Translations under genes and position numbers: made by a program
Notes under the pieces: generated by a model
Seen by the model: the letters and a program-made list of their open reading frames with translations, nothing else
The model's database searches: none
What the model was told of the DNA's origin: nothing
Shown: positions 53,877 to 63,900 of the stretch, piece by piece
Position numbering within the stretch: the stretch's first letter is position 1
How the letters are laid out: every line of letters begins with the position of its first letter
NCBI RefSeq assembly: GCF_013248905.1
Contig: NZ_JABRVS010000001.1
Coordinates: 558,001-622,000, forward strand
Direction of reading: 5' to 3'
Origin: Shewanella sp. VB17
GTDB lineage: Bacteria; Pseudomonadota; Gammaproteobacteria; Enterobacterales; Shewanellaceae
DNA: 64,000 bases

Positions 53877-54227
53877 TTATTTACCTTGATAGCGTTTTTC
53901 AGGATTATACTCTCCTCTTTCTAAAATTAACTCCAATAATTCATTTAAATCCTCTAATGGGTCATAATTAGAGGTATTCTTGGGGGGAGGTAATAATTCC
54001 ACAACTTCAAAAGAAAATGCTTCATTCCCTAATCGATTCCAATCTGCTTGTAAAGCTTTGTTTCTATGTGTACCAAACTTTAGCTCAGTACGATGACGAT
54101 TTAATGTAGCTCGAATATTTTTACTAGAGCCCATCAGGTATAGATGTTCTTCCTGATTCAATATTCTATACACTCCCATAGGTTCCAACATATCTTTATA
54201 TTTTTTTTTCAACTCTTTTGTATTCAT
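53877..54227 (-). CDS. GIY-YIG nuclease-like protein
   Basis: About 116 residues from the Met at 54227, which has AGG 8 bases upstream. The fold signature is GVYRILNQEEHLYLMGSSKNIRATLNRHRTELKFGTHRN, where GVY...LYLMGSS stands for GIY...YIG, with the usual Arg in the helix. The segment NKALQADWNRLGNEAFSFEVVELL is also common in this family. It lies in IS-rich debris beyond the CAST. A role in mobile-element or phage conflict is inferred. Confidence 0.68.
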   Translation of the reverse strand: MNTKELKKKYKDMLEPMGVYRILNQEEHLYLMGSSKNIRATLNRHRTELKFGTHRNKALQADWNRLGNEAFSFEVVELLPPPKNTSNYDPLEDLNELLELILERGEYNPEKRYQGK

Positions 54228-54749
54228 GAGAACACCTAATATATCCATTAATAAAATAATCACTGTATAGAAACTGTGAATTTAAAGCACGGCAATTGAA
54301 AATTCAGCATAGTGGTTACAATAGCATGAGTTATAGGATAGCTATAGTCGTTTCTGGTGTATGAGAAAAAGACATTGCGATGTAACCTGTTAATTGATCT
54401 TGATCTGATCAACAATTAAAGGGAGTTAATAACCCCTTCAGTTTGCCTGAAAGGAAGTTTGAAAATCACTCTGATTTGATGACAAATAAGAATAGCCTCA
54501 TTGGGGGGGCACTTGGCTATAGCCTGTGCCATCGAATATTATTTTAGAGTGATACCAGATATTTTCTATACTATTATGTATCCAAAAATCAATACGACCA
54601 CGTTGCTTTAAAGCATCACTAAGTACCTGAGTATAAAATTACCACTAATTAGAACATTATTTAAACACTGATTTTTTTACACTTTTAATCTTGCATCAAA
54701 ATTACGATTTACGTATAAATACTTACTGAATTTACTCATTATTTTTTAT
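54228..54749. other. Intergenic region without an identified gene
   Basis: About 520 AT-rich bases. AGCATAGTGGTTACAA near 54307 faintly recalls a TnsB site but stands alone and is not convincing. No ORF or RNA gene is supported. Confidence 0.35.
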
Positions 54750-55757
54750 ATGAAACAAGTTAGATCACTGTTAGAACATGAGTTCACTACGCTGGAAGAA
54801 GCATTCAAAAATCATCCTAAACATCGCTGTAGAACGCGGGCTCATGCAATATTGAGTAGTTATCATGGATTCAGTCTCAAGCAAATTGCCCAAATATTAT
54901 TGGTAAAACCCAGCACCGTATCTGGATGGATAGATCTATGGTTTGATTTGGGGATCAGCTTTCTTTATGACGGTAAGCGAACTGGACGACCAGAAATCTA
55001 TAATGAAGCTGAAAACTTACAGTTAAAAGAGTCGGTCGATGATGAGCCTTATCAACTTAAACGAGCTCAGGCGATAATGGCATCAAAAACAGGAAAAAAG
55101 TCAGTAAATCAACGATAAAAAGAACATTAAAAAAAATTCAATTATAGCTATAAACGTGCCAGATATAGCCTGAAAAATCAACGTTCTGAATCAGACTTTT
55201 TAGATTGTCAGCAAACATTAGCTGGCCTCATTACAGCTGAAGAGGCTGGGGAAATTGAGCTCTTTTATTTTGATGAGTCTGGCTTTAGCCAGAAGTCAAA
55301 CTTACCCAGCGCTTGGTCTCCAAAAGGAGAGCCGTTAGTGACGCCTTCATACTCTCATAGCAAGAGGCTTAATGTACTTGGTTTTTTAAGTAGAAAAGGA
55401 ACACTTGTTTACCATGCCACTGAAAGTAAAGTGAACACCGAGGTTGTTATAGAAGCTTTTGAGCATTTCATATCAACTAAATGTCTTGATAAATTAACGA
55501 TTGTCTACCTTGATAATGCTTCATTTCATCGCGCTAAGCGTTTTAAAGAAAAGTGCTATGAATGGTTACTAAAAGGGCTTGTCATTATGTATTTACCTGC
55601 TTATTCTCCCGAACTCAATATCATTGAAATACTCTGGAAAAAGATCAAATATGAATGGCTATCCTGCCATGCTTTTATCACGTTTGAGACGCTAAAAAAT
55701 AGTGTGAAAGACATACTGAATAATTATCAGTCTAAATATTCGATAACTTTTAGTTAA
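54750..55757 (+). pseudogene. IS630-family transposase, broken by two frameshifts
   Basis: The first part (54750-55118) holds the helix-turn-helix (GFSLKQIAQILLVKPSTVSGWIDLWFD). The second (from about 55145) holds the DDE domain: FYFDESGF, VYLDNASFH and LPAYSPELNIIEILWKKIKYEWL. Frames change near 55098 and again near 55143, so a full-length protein is not made. In other IS630 elements a single programmed frameshift can occur, but two breaks suggest decay. Confidence 0.85.
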
Positions 55758-56018
55758 GCTCTTATATTATTTATAATCACTCAGTTTATAGTATTGCTTG
55801 GGAATGTGGTTGCGCTTAGATGAATTAAATTTATTGGGCATGAGATGACTAAATTGACCTGAATGACACCATGATCATCATCTTACTGTGAAAGTGGTTG
55901 TAATGTGAGCATTGCAAAAAAGCCTTTCACCTTATGATCATTAACAGAATTTGAGATTTAGACGCATTTCATGTTAGAAATATATGATTACTTCAGATTC
56001 ATTTTATATTGGTCAAGG
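55758..56018. other. Short region between IS elements
   Basis: No gene seen. It presumably contains the ends of the IS630 and IS30 elements, but I could not fix their inverted repeats with confidence. Confidence 0.3.
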
Positions 56019-56975
56019 CTAGATCTCAGCAATAAACGACACACGCTTGCCTGTTAAATATTCATACGGACTCAGATAGTCTAATGCCTTTCTGGGTCTC
56101 ATGTTAATCAAAAACTCAGCTTGTTTGATCTCTTTGTGTGATAGTGAGCCAATCGCCATTCCTTTGGGGAAGAAACGCCTAAGCAAACCGTTGGTATTTT
56201 CATTTAATCCTCTCTCCCATGAGTGGTAAGGTTTTGCAAAATAAATGTCACAACTTAATGCTTTACTTACTTTTTTATGACCAGCAAACTCACCTCCATT
56301 ATCAAATGTTATCGTTTTACACATTCCTTGAAATGGCTTAAGCAATTTATTAATCGCTCTGGTCACCACTTTTTTAGTTTTATTGGGAACACGGCAAGTT
56401 ACCAGTAATTTTGATACACGTTCAACTAAGGTCACAAGATAACCATCTTGCCCATAAACCGTATCACCTTCCCAATGGCCAATCTCTATTTTTTCATCAA
56501 CACAAGCAGGACGTTCACTGATATCGACTCGCTCTGGGATAAGCTTTGCCCCAGCTTCAACACCACTACGCTTCTTATAAGGTTTGCCTTTTCGAGGGAG
56601 TAATTGGTGCCATTTTTCTCTTTTTATGAGGTTGTAAATAGTATTGCATGACAAAGAGTTAGCACTCTTTTCTTTTTTCATTCGTCCTGCTATTTGTTCT
56701 GGACTGAAGCCTAATACTAACAACGACCTGACGTGCTCTTTTAAGCTTGCAGAGCATTTAGTGTATTTAGCGGCCTCACTACGGCGTATTTGCATTTGCT
56801 GCTGTGCAGTCTCCGCACAATACTCCTTCATGCAGGAGTCAATGAACTCATTTGAAATAGTTTTATTACTACGGCCAAGCTCTTTAGCCATTTTTCTCGC
56901 TGAAAAATCTAGTTTACAAAATGCTTCAATCTGATACCGTTCTTTGAGCGTCAGTTGCTTACGTTGGTTTCCCAT
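56019..56975 (-). CDS. IS30-family transposase
   Basis: 318 residues, apparently intact. The N-terminal helix-turn-helix (LTLKERYQIEAFCKLDFSARKMAKELGRSNKTISNEF) is classic for IS30. The DDE core shows Asp in IGHWEGDTVYG, Asp in ITFDNGGEFAGH and Glu in NENTNGLLRRFFPKG. It is full length for the family and may be active. It stands between the broken IS630 and the polyketide cluster. Confidence 0.92.
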   Translation of the reverse strand: MGNQRKQLTLKERYQIEAFCKLDFSARKMAKELGRSNKTISNEFIDSCMKEYCAETAQQQMQIRRSEAAKYTKCSASLKEHVRSLLVLGFSPEQIAGRMKKEKSANSLSCNTIYNLIKREKWHQLLPRKGKPYKKRSGVEAGAKLIPERVDISERPACVDEKIEIGHWEGDTVYGQDGYLVTLVERVSKLLVTCRVPNKTKKVVTRAINKLLKPFQGMCKTITFDNGGEFAGHKKVSKALSCDIYFAKPYHSWERGLNENTNGLLRRFFPKGMAIGSLSHKEIKQAEFLINMRPRKALDYLSPYEYLTGKRVSFIAEI

Positions 56976-57329
56976 TGTGGTTACCTTGGTGGATTGTGTG
57001 AGAGCCTGAAGCTTATAAGCAACTGACCTTCTTATCTATACCAAAGTGTGTCGGTTATCCTTGGAATCTAAGAAGGTTTTTAATGACAACTTTATATTGG
57101 GCTGGTTTTTCAATGGTAATAAAGTCACAATACATGTTAAAGTAAATTGTAAGCTAACTTAAATATAACTTTATTTCTTATTTCTCGTAGTTTTGTTGGT
57201 CTTTTGTTTAACTTTACCTAATAACGAGAGTGAGGGAGTACTAATTAATAATTTTTGTATTATTAGATGAAATCGTATAATTAACAAAATATGGAATTTC
57301 AATGTAGTAATAATTATGGATAAACTTAT
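56976..57329. promoter_or_regulatory. Promoter region of the polyketide cluster
   Basis: About 350 AT-rich bases. The IS30 right end must lie near its start; the rest should contain the promoter for the halogenase operon. A weak GGA lies about 10 bases before the ATG at 57330. No operator was recognised. Confidence 0.35.
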
Positions 57330-58913
57330 ATGAGAAGAATAACAACAGATGTTTTAATTATTGGTGGTGGCTTGGCTGGATTGACGTTAGCGCGTCAGTT
57401 GCGGATGGAAATGCCAAAAATAAGTATTACCGTTCTTGAACGAGGTAGCCGGCCTGCGCCAGAAGCCAGTTATAAGGTGGGTGAGTCAAGTGTTGAGGTA
57501 GCAGCCTATTATTTTGCTGAAAAACTTAAACTAAAAGAACATATCGATACCTACCAGCTGCCCAAACTTGGTTTACGGTATTTTTTTCCTCAGGGCGACA
57601 ATAGTGATGTGACAAAGCGCTTTGAAATTGGCCCCAGTGAATTCCCTACAACCCCAAGTTATCAGTTAGATCGCGGCCGCTTTGAAAATCATTTGCATGA
57701 ATTAAATTTGGAAAATGATATTGAAGTCCACACAAAATGCCGGGTTCAGCAAGTGAATTTGTTACCGGGCGAACGTCACGAAGTTAAATATATTCAAGGC
57801 TCAGAAGTTAAATCGATTGATTGTCGATGGCTGATTGATGCAGCCGGGCGCAAGAACATTCTTAAGCGTAAATTAAAATTAGAAAAAGAAAATAAGCTTC
57901 ATAATGGTGCTGTATGGTTCAGGCTGGATGCAGAAGTGGATATTAGCTGTTTAAGTGATGATCCCGAATGGCTCAAGCGCTCCGGTCCCTCGAAACGCTT
58001 AAGTACCAATCATTTTATGGGACCAGGCTATTGGTTATGGTTTATTCCTCTAGGCTCCGGCTCTACCAGTGTTGGCATTGTTTTCGATAACAAAATGCAT
58101 AACATTAAAGAAATGAGTTCTTTTAATAAAGCTCTGGCCTGGTTATACAAACACGAACCTCAATGTGCGAAATTAATAGAAGGTTACCGGGATCAATTAC
58201 AGGACTTCTTAGGTTATCCTGATTATTCCTACAGTTGTAAACAGGTCTTCTCTGCTGAACGCTGGTGTATTACTGGTGAAGCAGGGGTCTTTATTGATCC
58301 TTTCTATTCTCCTGGCAGTGATTTTATTGCTTACAGTAATGATTTTATTACCGATCTTATCGTAAGGGATTTTCGAGGGGAAGATATTAGCCAGTTAGCG
58401 GGTTCCCATAACAGTGTTTTTATGAAGCTTGCTGAAGTTGTATCTATGCTTTATGAAGATTTATATCCGAAATTTGGTAACGGATTAGTTATGAAGCAAA
58501 AAATTCTGTGGGATAGTGCTATTTATCTTGGTGTTACCTGTTTAATGTATTTTCATAATAAACTTTTTGATGCTGAGTTTTTGGCGCGAATTGATACCGA
58601 TCTGGCCCGCTATAATCATTTACTGCGCTCTGTGGCTGAACACTTCAAACGCCAACCCATTACGCATGATGCAAAATTAGACGGTGAATATGTTGATTTA
58701 ACTAAAACATTTTTGTTCGGAAGAAATCTAAATAAAGAATTACAAATTGATTATATTGATGACGAAACTCTGATCATGAGGTTGCGGGACAATATCAACT
58801 TACTGGAAAAAATTTCAGAAAGTATTTTTAACAATATTGATATCGCTTGGAATTTTCAACCTAAAGATGGTCAGGAAAAAAATGAAATGGAATCTTTATG
58901 TAGCGAAACATAA
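57330..58913 (+). CDS. Flavin-dependent halogenase-like oxidoreductase
   Basis: 527 residues. The FAD-binding Rossmann motif is DVLIIGGGLAGLTLARQL. A Lys sits in SYKVGESSVEVAAYYF, matching the catalytic-lysine region of flavin halogenases. The signature W-x-W-x-I-P appears as WLWFIP (GPGYWLWFIPLGSGSTSVGIVFD). The segment FIDPFYSPGSDFIAYSNDFITDLI is also typical. With a flavin reductase such enzymes chlorinate or brominate aromatic or carrier-bound substrates. It starts the cluster upstream of the PKS. The substrate is unknown, and a non-halogenating role cannot be excluded. Confidence 0.85.
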   Translation: MRRITTDVLIIGGGLAGLTLARQLRMEMPKISITVLERGSRPAPEASYKVGESSVEVAAYYFAEKLKLKEHIDTYQLPKLGLRYFFPQGDNSDVTKRFEIGPSEFPTTPSYQLDRGRFENHLHELNLENDIEVHTKCRVQQVNLLPGERHEVKYIQGSEVKSIDCRWLIDAAGRKNILKRKLKLEKENKLHNGAVWFRLDAEVDISCLSDDPEWLKRSGPSKRLSTNHFMGPGYWLWFIPLGSGSTSVGIVFDNKMHNIKEMSSFNKALAWLYKHEPQCAKLIEGYRDQLQDFLGYPDYSYSCKQVFSAERWCITGEAGVFIDPFYSPGSDFIAYSNDFITDLIVRDFRGEDISQLAGSHNSVFMKLAEVVSMLYEDLYPKFGNGLVMKQKILWDSAIYLGVTCLMYFHNKLFDAEFLARIDTDLARYNHLLRSVAEHFKRQPITHDAKLDGEYVDLTKTFLFGRNLNKELQIDYIDDETLIMRLRDNINLLEKISESIFNNIDIAWNFQPKDGQEKNEMESLCSET

Positions 58914-58987
58914 GACACTGCAGTTATCCATGTTTGCTTCAGCTTTTTGCTGGATGATTAATTACATATAAATAATTGGAGAATATT

Positions 58988-59926
58988 GTGTCGTCACCGT
59001 TCGAACAAAATTTAGAAATACGTAAAGCCGTATTAGAAGTAATGAAAGAAGGGGGGTACTACCAGAAGGTTATGGATGCTGGACCTGATCTGGATCGGGT
59101 CAAAGAGTTTTTACTGCGTATGGAGCAAGCTACGCACGTTGAGCCTTTACACAAGCAGCATCCAACTTTTTTGCCAATATTTCCTGGGCTTGATAATCAG
59201 CCCATACGCGATCCGGCAGGTGATCCGGTTGCCGACTATTTACGTGCAGCTACTCCAGAAATCAAAGCGGAGGCCTTACGTTTGAGAAAGCGCACTCTGT
59301 CGTTTTCCGGTGGCTTGGTTACAGATGGTTCCTGGCTGATCTATCCCTTGTGGTATATGGGGGTCAGCTTGCCTTTTATGACTATGCACGCACCCGTTCT
59401 TTCGCGTATTGCTGCAAACATTCCTCGTTGTGGTATGGCTCATCCTTTTTGTGAAGCGCTACTCTCTTGGCAGGACCCCCATACTCACTTGGCAGCACAT
59501 TGTAGTGTTGATTCGCTAAGACTGCGTTACAGCGTTGGTATTATTGTTGAGTCTGATTGTTCACTTCGTGTGGGAGAAATAAAAAAACAGTGGCAAACAG
59601 GTGAGTCAATTATCTTTGAAGACTGCTTTGAACATGAAGCATGGAACGGTGACAAAAGCCGCCTGGTGTTTATTATTGATACTTGGCATCCTGATCTTAC
59701 ATCAGTGGAGCGTGAGGCATTACTTGCGGGCTTTCGCAAGAGCGAGGTACGTAGCATCTTGTATGAGTACCGCATGTCCGAAGCGATGAGACCCTTCTTG
59801 TTGAAGCGCTTTGCTGAGGAAGAGCAAGATCCTATATTGCAGGCTTATTGGGATCCTAAGGCGGATTTACGTATTCCGACAGTGAAAAACTGGGGAATAT
59901 GGGGAACTACGCCTGTTTTCACATAA
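58988..59926 (+). CDS. Aspartyl/asparaginyl beta-hydroxylase-like oxygenase
   Basis: 312 residues from the GTG at 58988, chosen because GGAG (58978-58981) is well spaced; the frame extends 12 bases upstream to a TTG. The cupin-like core shows HLAAHCSVDSLRLRYSVGIIV, then a iron-ligand His in IIFEDCFEHEAWN and an Arg in SRLVFIIDTWHPDL, as in this Fe(II)/2-oxoglutarate-dependent family. Family members hydroxylate amino-acid side chains; in biosynthetic clusters they often act on carrier-bound building blocks. It is probably a tailoring enzyme of this cluster. Confidence 0.83.
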   Translation: MSSPFEQNLEIRKAVLEVMKEGGYYQKVMDAGPDLDRVKEFLLRMEQATHVEPLHKQHPTFLPIFPGLDNQPIRDPAGDPVADYLRAATPEIKAEALRLRKRTLSFSGGLVTDGSWLIYPLWYMGVSLPFMTMHAPVLSRIAANIPRCGMAHPFCEALLSWQDPHTHLAAHCSVDSLRLRYSVGIIVESDCSLRVGEIKKQWQTGESIIFEDCFEHEAWNGDKSRLVFIIDTWHPDLTSVEREALLAGFRKSEVRSILYEYRMSEAMRPFLLKRFAEEEQDPILQAYWDPKADLRIPTVKNWGIWGTTPVFT

Positions 59927-60180
59927 GGTCGTTAGCAGATAATATTGCTGTTCAAGACCAAGGGCGCATATGTTTGCTCTTATCCGTTGTTCATAACGGT
60001 AACCAGCTAAATACAATAGAATTTATCATCAAAGCTAAGCCACTTCGAGACTTCTGTTAATGAGGTCTTTTGAGTGCCTTATCAGTGAATAACGATCATC
60101 TCGTTAGGTTAGCTCTTTATTTTATTGTTGAGTTATTCACTGTTGAGTATTAGTTAAACAGAATTTTTGGAAATGGCATA

Positions 60181-60966
60181 ATGATTGACGTTGATTTTAA
60201 TAAATATTTCAGCTCTCAAATAGGGGAGCAAATACCACTAGATGCAGAAGCTAAATTGTTTTGTTTTCCTTATGCAGGTGCCGGTGTGTCGTCATATCAC
60301 GCATTTTGTAAAAACTTACCTGCAGATGTTATTCCATATGTCGTGCGGCTTCCCGGTCGTGAAGGAACTCGAAAAGAAGCGGCACTGACTAATATCCATG
60401 AAATTATCGTGCATTTGGCAAGGGCAATAAAGCCAGCTCTGGGTCAGTCACCGGTGTTTTTTTGGGGGCATAGTATGGGGGCGTTGGTGGCTTTTGAAGT
60501 TGCTAGATTGTTGAGGAAAGAGTTTAAGATAACGGGATTGATTATTTCGGGCCATGCCGCCCCGCAACTCCCCGTTGCATTAAAGCCAACACCAGTCGTA
60601 GAAATGAGTGATGCTCAGTTTATTAATTTGTTACAAAGTTATGGCGGTATGCCACAAGTTATTTTTGACAATCCGGACCTGCTTCAATTAATGCTACCAC
60701 AATTAAGAGCGGATTTGATTGCCTTGGAAAGTTATCGCTATGTCTCAGGAGCGCCGCTGGAAAATGATATTTTTTGTGTTAATGGCAAGTCTGATCACAT
60801 GGTTAGCCTCGACAAAGTCATGGCCTGGAAGAAGCAAACTACAGGAGAGTTTTCCAGTCGGTGGTTGCCGGGCTCACATTTTTTCATTAATGAAGATCGT
60901 TTGGCTCTGGTGAAAACCATCAGAGATGTGATCACGAATAAACTCGTTCAACTAGACGTCATTTGA
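60181..60966 (+). CDS. Type II thioesterase (GrsT/LgrE-like)
   Basis: 261 residues, alpha/beta hydrolase. The nucleophile elbow is FWGHSMGALVAFEVA (Ser in G-H-S-M-G), preceded by the oxyanion motif FPYAGAGVSSYHAF. The catalytic Asp lies in FCVNGKSDHMVS and the His in LPGSHFFIN. It removes stalled or wrong acyl groups from PKS/NRPS carrier domains. It ends 16 bases before the PKS gene and is surely co-transcribed with it. Confidence 0.93.
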   Translation: MIDVDFNKYFSSQIGEQIPLDAEAKLFCFPYAGAGVSSYHAFCKNLPADVIPYVVRLPGREGTRKEAALTNIHEIIVHLARAIKPALGQSPVFFWGHSMGALVAFEVARLLRKEFKITGLIISGHAAPQLPVALKPTPVVEMSDAQFINLLQSYGGMPQVIFDNPDLLQLMLPQLRADLIALESYRYVSGAPLENDIFCVNGKSDHMVSLDKVMAWKKQTTGEFSSRWLPGSHFFINEDRLALVKTIRDVITNKLVQLDVI

Positions 60967-60982
60967 TATAAGGATAGATCGT

Positions 60983-63900
60983 ATGCTGGAAGTTGTTAAT
61001 ACCTATCTCCACGGATATACAGCAGTTCCTATGCTGGCCGTTTGCCAAGATATTGGAATTATTACTTCACTGGAGAAAGGACCTGTTAGTGTGCGGAAAA
61101 TAACCAAAGAGCTGTCCGCCAACCTTGGCTACAGCCGTCTTATTTTCCGTACCTTACACGCATTAGGTTATGTAACATCGACCGATCGGGAGACCTATAC
61201 ACTCTGTCCGAAATTTCGAGATTCCTGTCAGCTTCCAGAGGCTATTTTAGATCTATATCACATTGACTTTTCTGCCTATCTTTTTGATGGTGTTGATGTG
61301 GAAAAGATGACATATTGGCTCGGTATCGCAGCACAAGGATGGGGAATGGCTGATGATGAAATGCAGCAGCTGATGGATGGTGCCATTATGGTTCCTCTGT
61401 TACTGGCATTAGCCGAAAAGGGATTTGATCAACAAGATACTGCATTAATGACTACTTTGTCTTCCCATATCCATGCGGATGTCCGACCAGCCTTACAGCA
61501 CTTTTTGGCGCAGAAAGATCTGCTGGAATCTGATGGAGCATTCGTGTTCAATCAACAAGGGCAACATCTGTGCGAACGGGCATTGACAATGGCAAGTACA
61601 GCCTCGTATCGGCCCATGCTATTAGGTTTGGGTGAATTACTGTGTGGTGATCCGGCTAATGTTTTTGGACGTGACAATGATGGCCATGAAACACATGTAG
61701 ACCGTAGTCTCAATGTGATTGGCAGTGGTTTTCAACATGGTAAGTATTTTAATGATCTCGCTGAATTTGTCGTCGAGATCTTCAATCAGGCACCAGTATC
61801 GGAACAGCCGAGTTATATTGTGGACATGGGGTGTGGTGACGGGGTGTTACTGAAAACACTCTATGAAGAAATTGTTAAAAACAGCCTGCGTGGCCAACAT
61901 TTGGAAGAATATCCCTTGTTATTGGTTGGTGCAGATTTCAATGAGAAATCTTTGCAGGAAACAGGCCTTACGCTGGAAGGACTACCGCACTTGTTGCTAC
62001 CTGCTGATATTGGCAAACCCGAGATATTAATTGCAGATCTGCGTGCTCACGGCATTACTGATGTCGATCAAATACTACATGTTCGTTCGTTTTTAGATCA
62101 TGATCGTCCCATTGATGTTGAAGCTGTAGCTGAAGATACGCAACCTCGGGATGATCATGTTTTCATTAATGCAGCAGGTGAGTGGATAGACTCATTGACC
62201 ATAGCCCGGGATTTAAGTGACTACTTGACTCGTTGGGCAAAAATACTGGGTAAGCACGGGTTGATTCTACTGGAAGTATTCTCTTTGCCTGTGACTTTGA
62301 CACGAGAGTACTTTAGTCAAACTGAATGCTTTCATTTTGACTTTTATCATTCGCTGTCCAAGCAGGTGCTGGTCGATGCAGGTATGTTCCATCAGGCGCT
62401 AGCAAGCGCAGGTTTGTACCCAGATAGGGCAACGCTTGTTCGTTATCCCAAAACCACACCTTTCTCACGTATAGTGCTGCAACAAGTGCGTCCCAAAAAC
62501 TTTATTGTCAGGCCAGTTCATCTGGATGATATTCCAGAGTTACTTGCTATTGATCAAGCGTGCTGGCCTGAAAATCTGCGTTTGTCCTTTGAAGATATTG
62601 AAGCACGTCATCATACTTTTGCTGAGGGGCAGTTAGTCGTTGAATATGAAGGACGGGTTGTTAGTGTGGTTTATAGCCAACGAATCAATGGCTTGCATAA
62701 CATTTTGTCATCGCAGTACATAGATTATCTCAGTGCTCATAATGATGACGGCTGTTATTGGCAATTGTTGGGGTTGAGTACGGATCCCGATTATCAATCA
62801 CTGTCTTTGGGTGAGCATTTATTAGAGCATGTTTTAGACCTCGCAGCACTTACATCAAAAGTAGAAGCTGTTTATGGGGTTACCCGTTGTCTGGGCTATC
62901 AGGAACAGTCCAAGTCGATGGAAGAATATGTTTTTATGAAGGATGCACAAGGTTATCCGGTTGAGCCGTTATTACGTTTTCATTGTAGCCATGGGGCGAC
63001 GATAGAACAGGTTGTTCCTGGTACGCGACCTGAAGATGTGGACAATGAAGGCGCAGGTATCTTGATCCGCTATGATTTGGCCTCGCGATTACAAGGACCC
63101 GGCCGGGGGAAAATTATTATTCATGACAGCAAAGATCGAATTGCTGACACTGTGGCAGAATGTATGCGCCGTATCATGAAAAACCCGGAAACAATCAAAG
63201 AAGATCGCCCTTTGAAAGAGCTCGGTTTTGACTCCATGGGCCTTATGGAATTTCGTCTTCTTTTAAATCAGGCATTTGGTATTGAATTTGAACCCGCTTA
63301 CTTTTTTAATTATACCACGGTTAAAGCCATCGCAGAATATATTGCACAGCAAGATAAGCCGGAGGCCATGGCCGATAAGGTTGTCAGTCGTGATACGGTC
63401 AAACCTGCTTCTGCTGCATTAGCAAGTTCGATGCATACCTTTACAGATATCGCGATTGTGGGGATGTCGATGCGTTTTCCTGGGGGAATCGATACGCCTG
63501 AACAATTTTGGTCGGTATTAGAGCAAGGCGGCTGTGTTATTAGTAGATGTCCCGATGACCGATGGCATGAATATAAAGCTGAGTTAGAAGCACTGGATCC
63601 GCAGTGGCAGCACATTCAACAAGGCGGATTCTTACAGGATATCGATAAATTTGATGCGAACTTTTTCCATATCACACCTGCGGAGGCGAGAGCACTAGAC
63701 CCCCAACAACGTATTCTATTGGAGTTAGCATGGCAAGCTTTTGAGCATGCGGGAATTGATGCTGAAAAATTGGAGGGAGAACCGGTCGGCATTTTCTTAG
63801 GAGCTTATACTCATGATTATGAAGCTCTGACTCTACGCCAGCAAGAGTTTGAGGGAGTAGATGCCTATTACGGGGGAAGTAATGCTTTATCGACTGCTGC

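Noticed and set aside
54300..54330. AGCATAGTGGTTACAA as a further TnsB site
   Set aside because: Single copy, weak match, no terminal TGT/ACA nearby.
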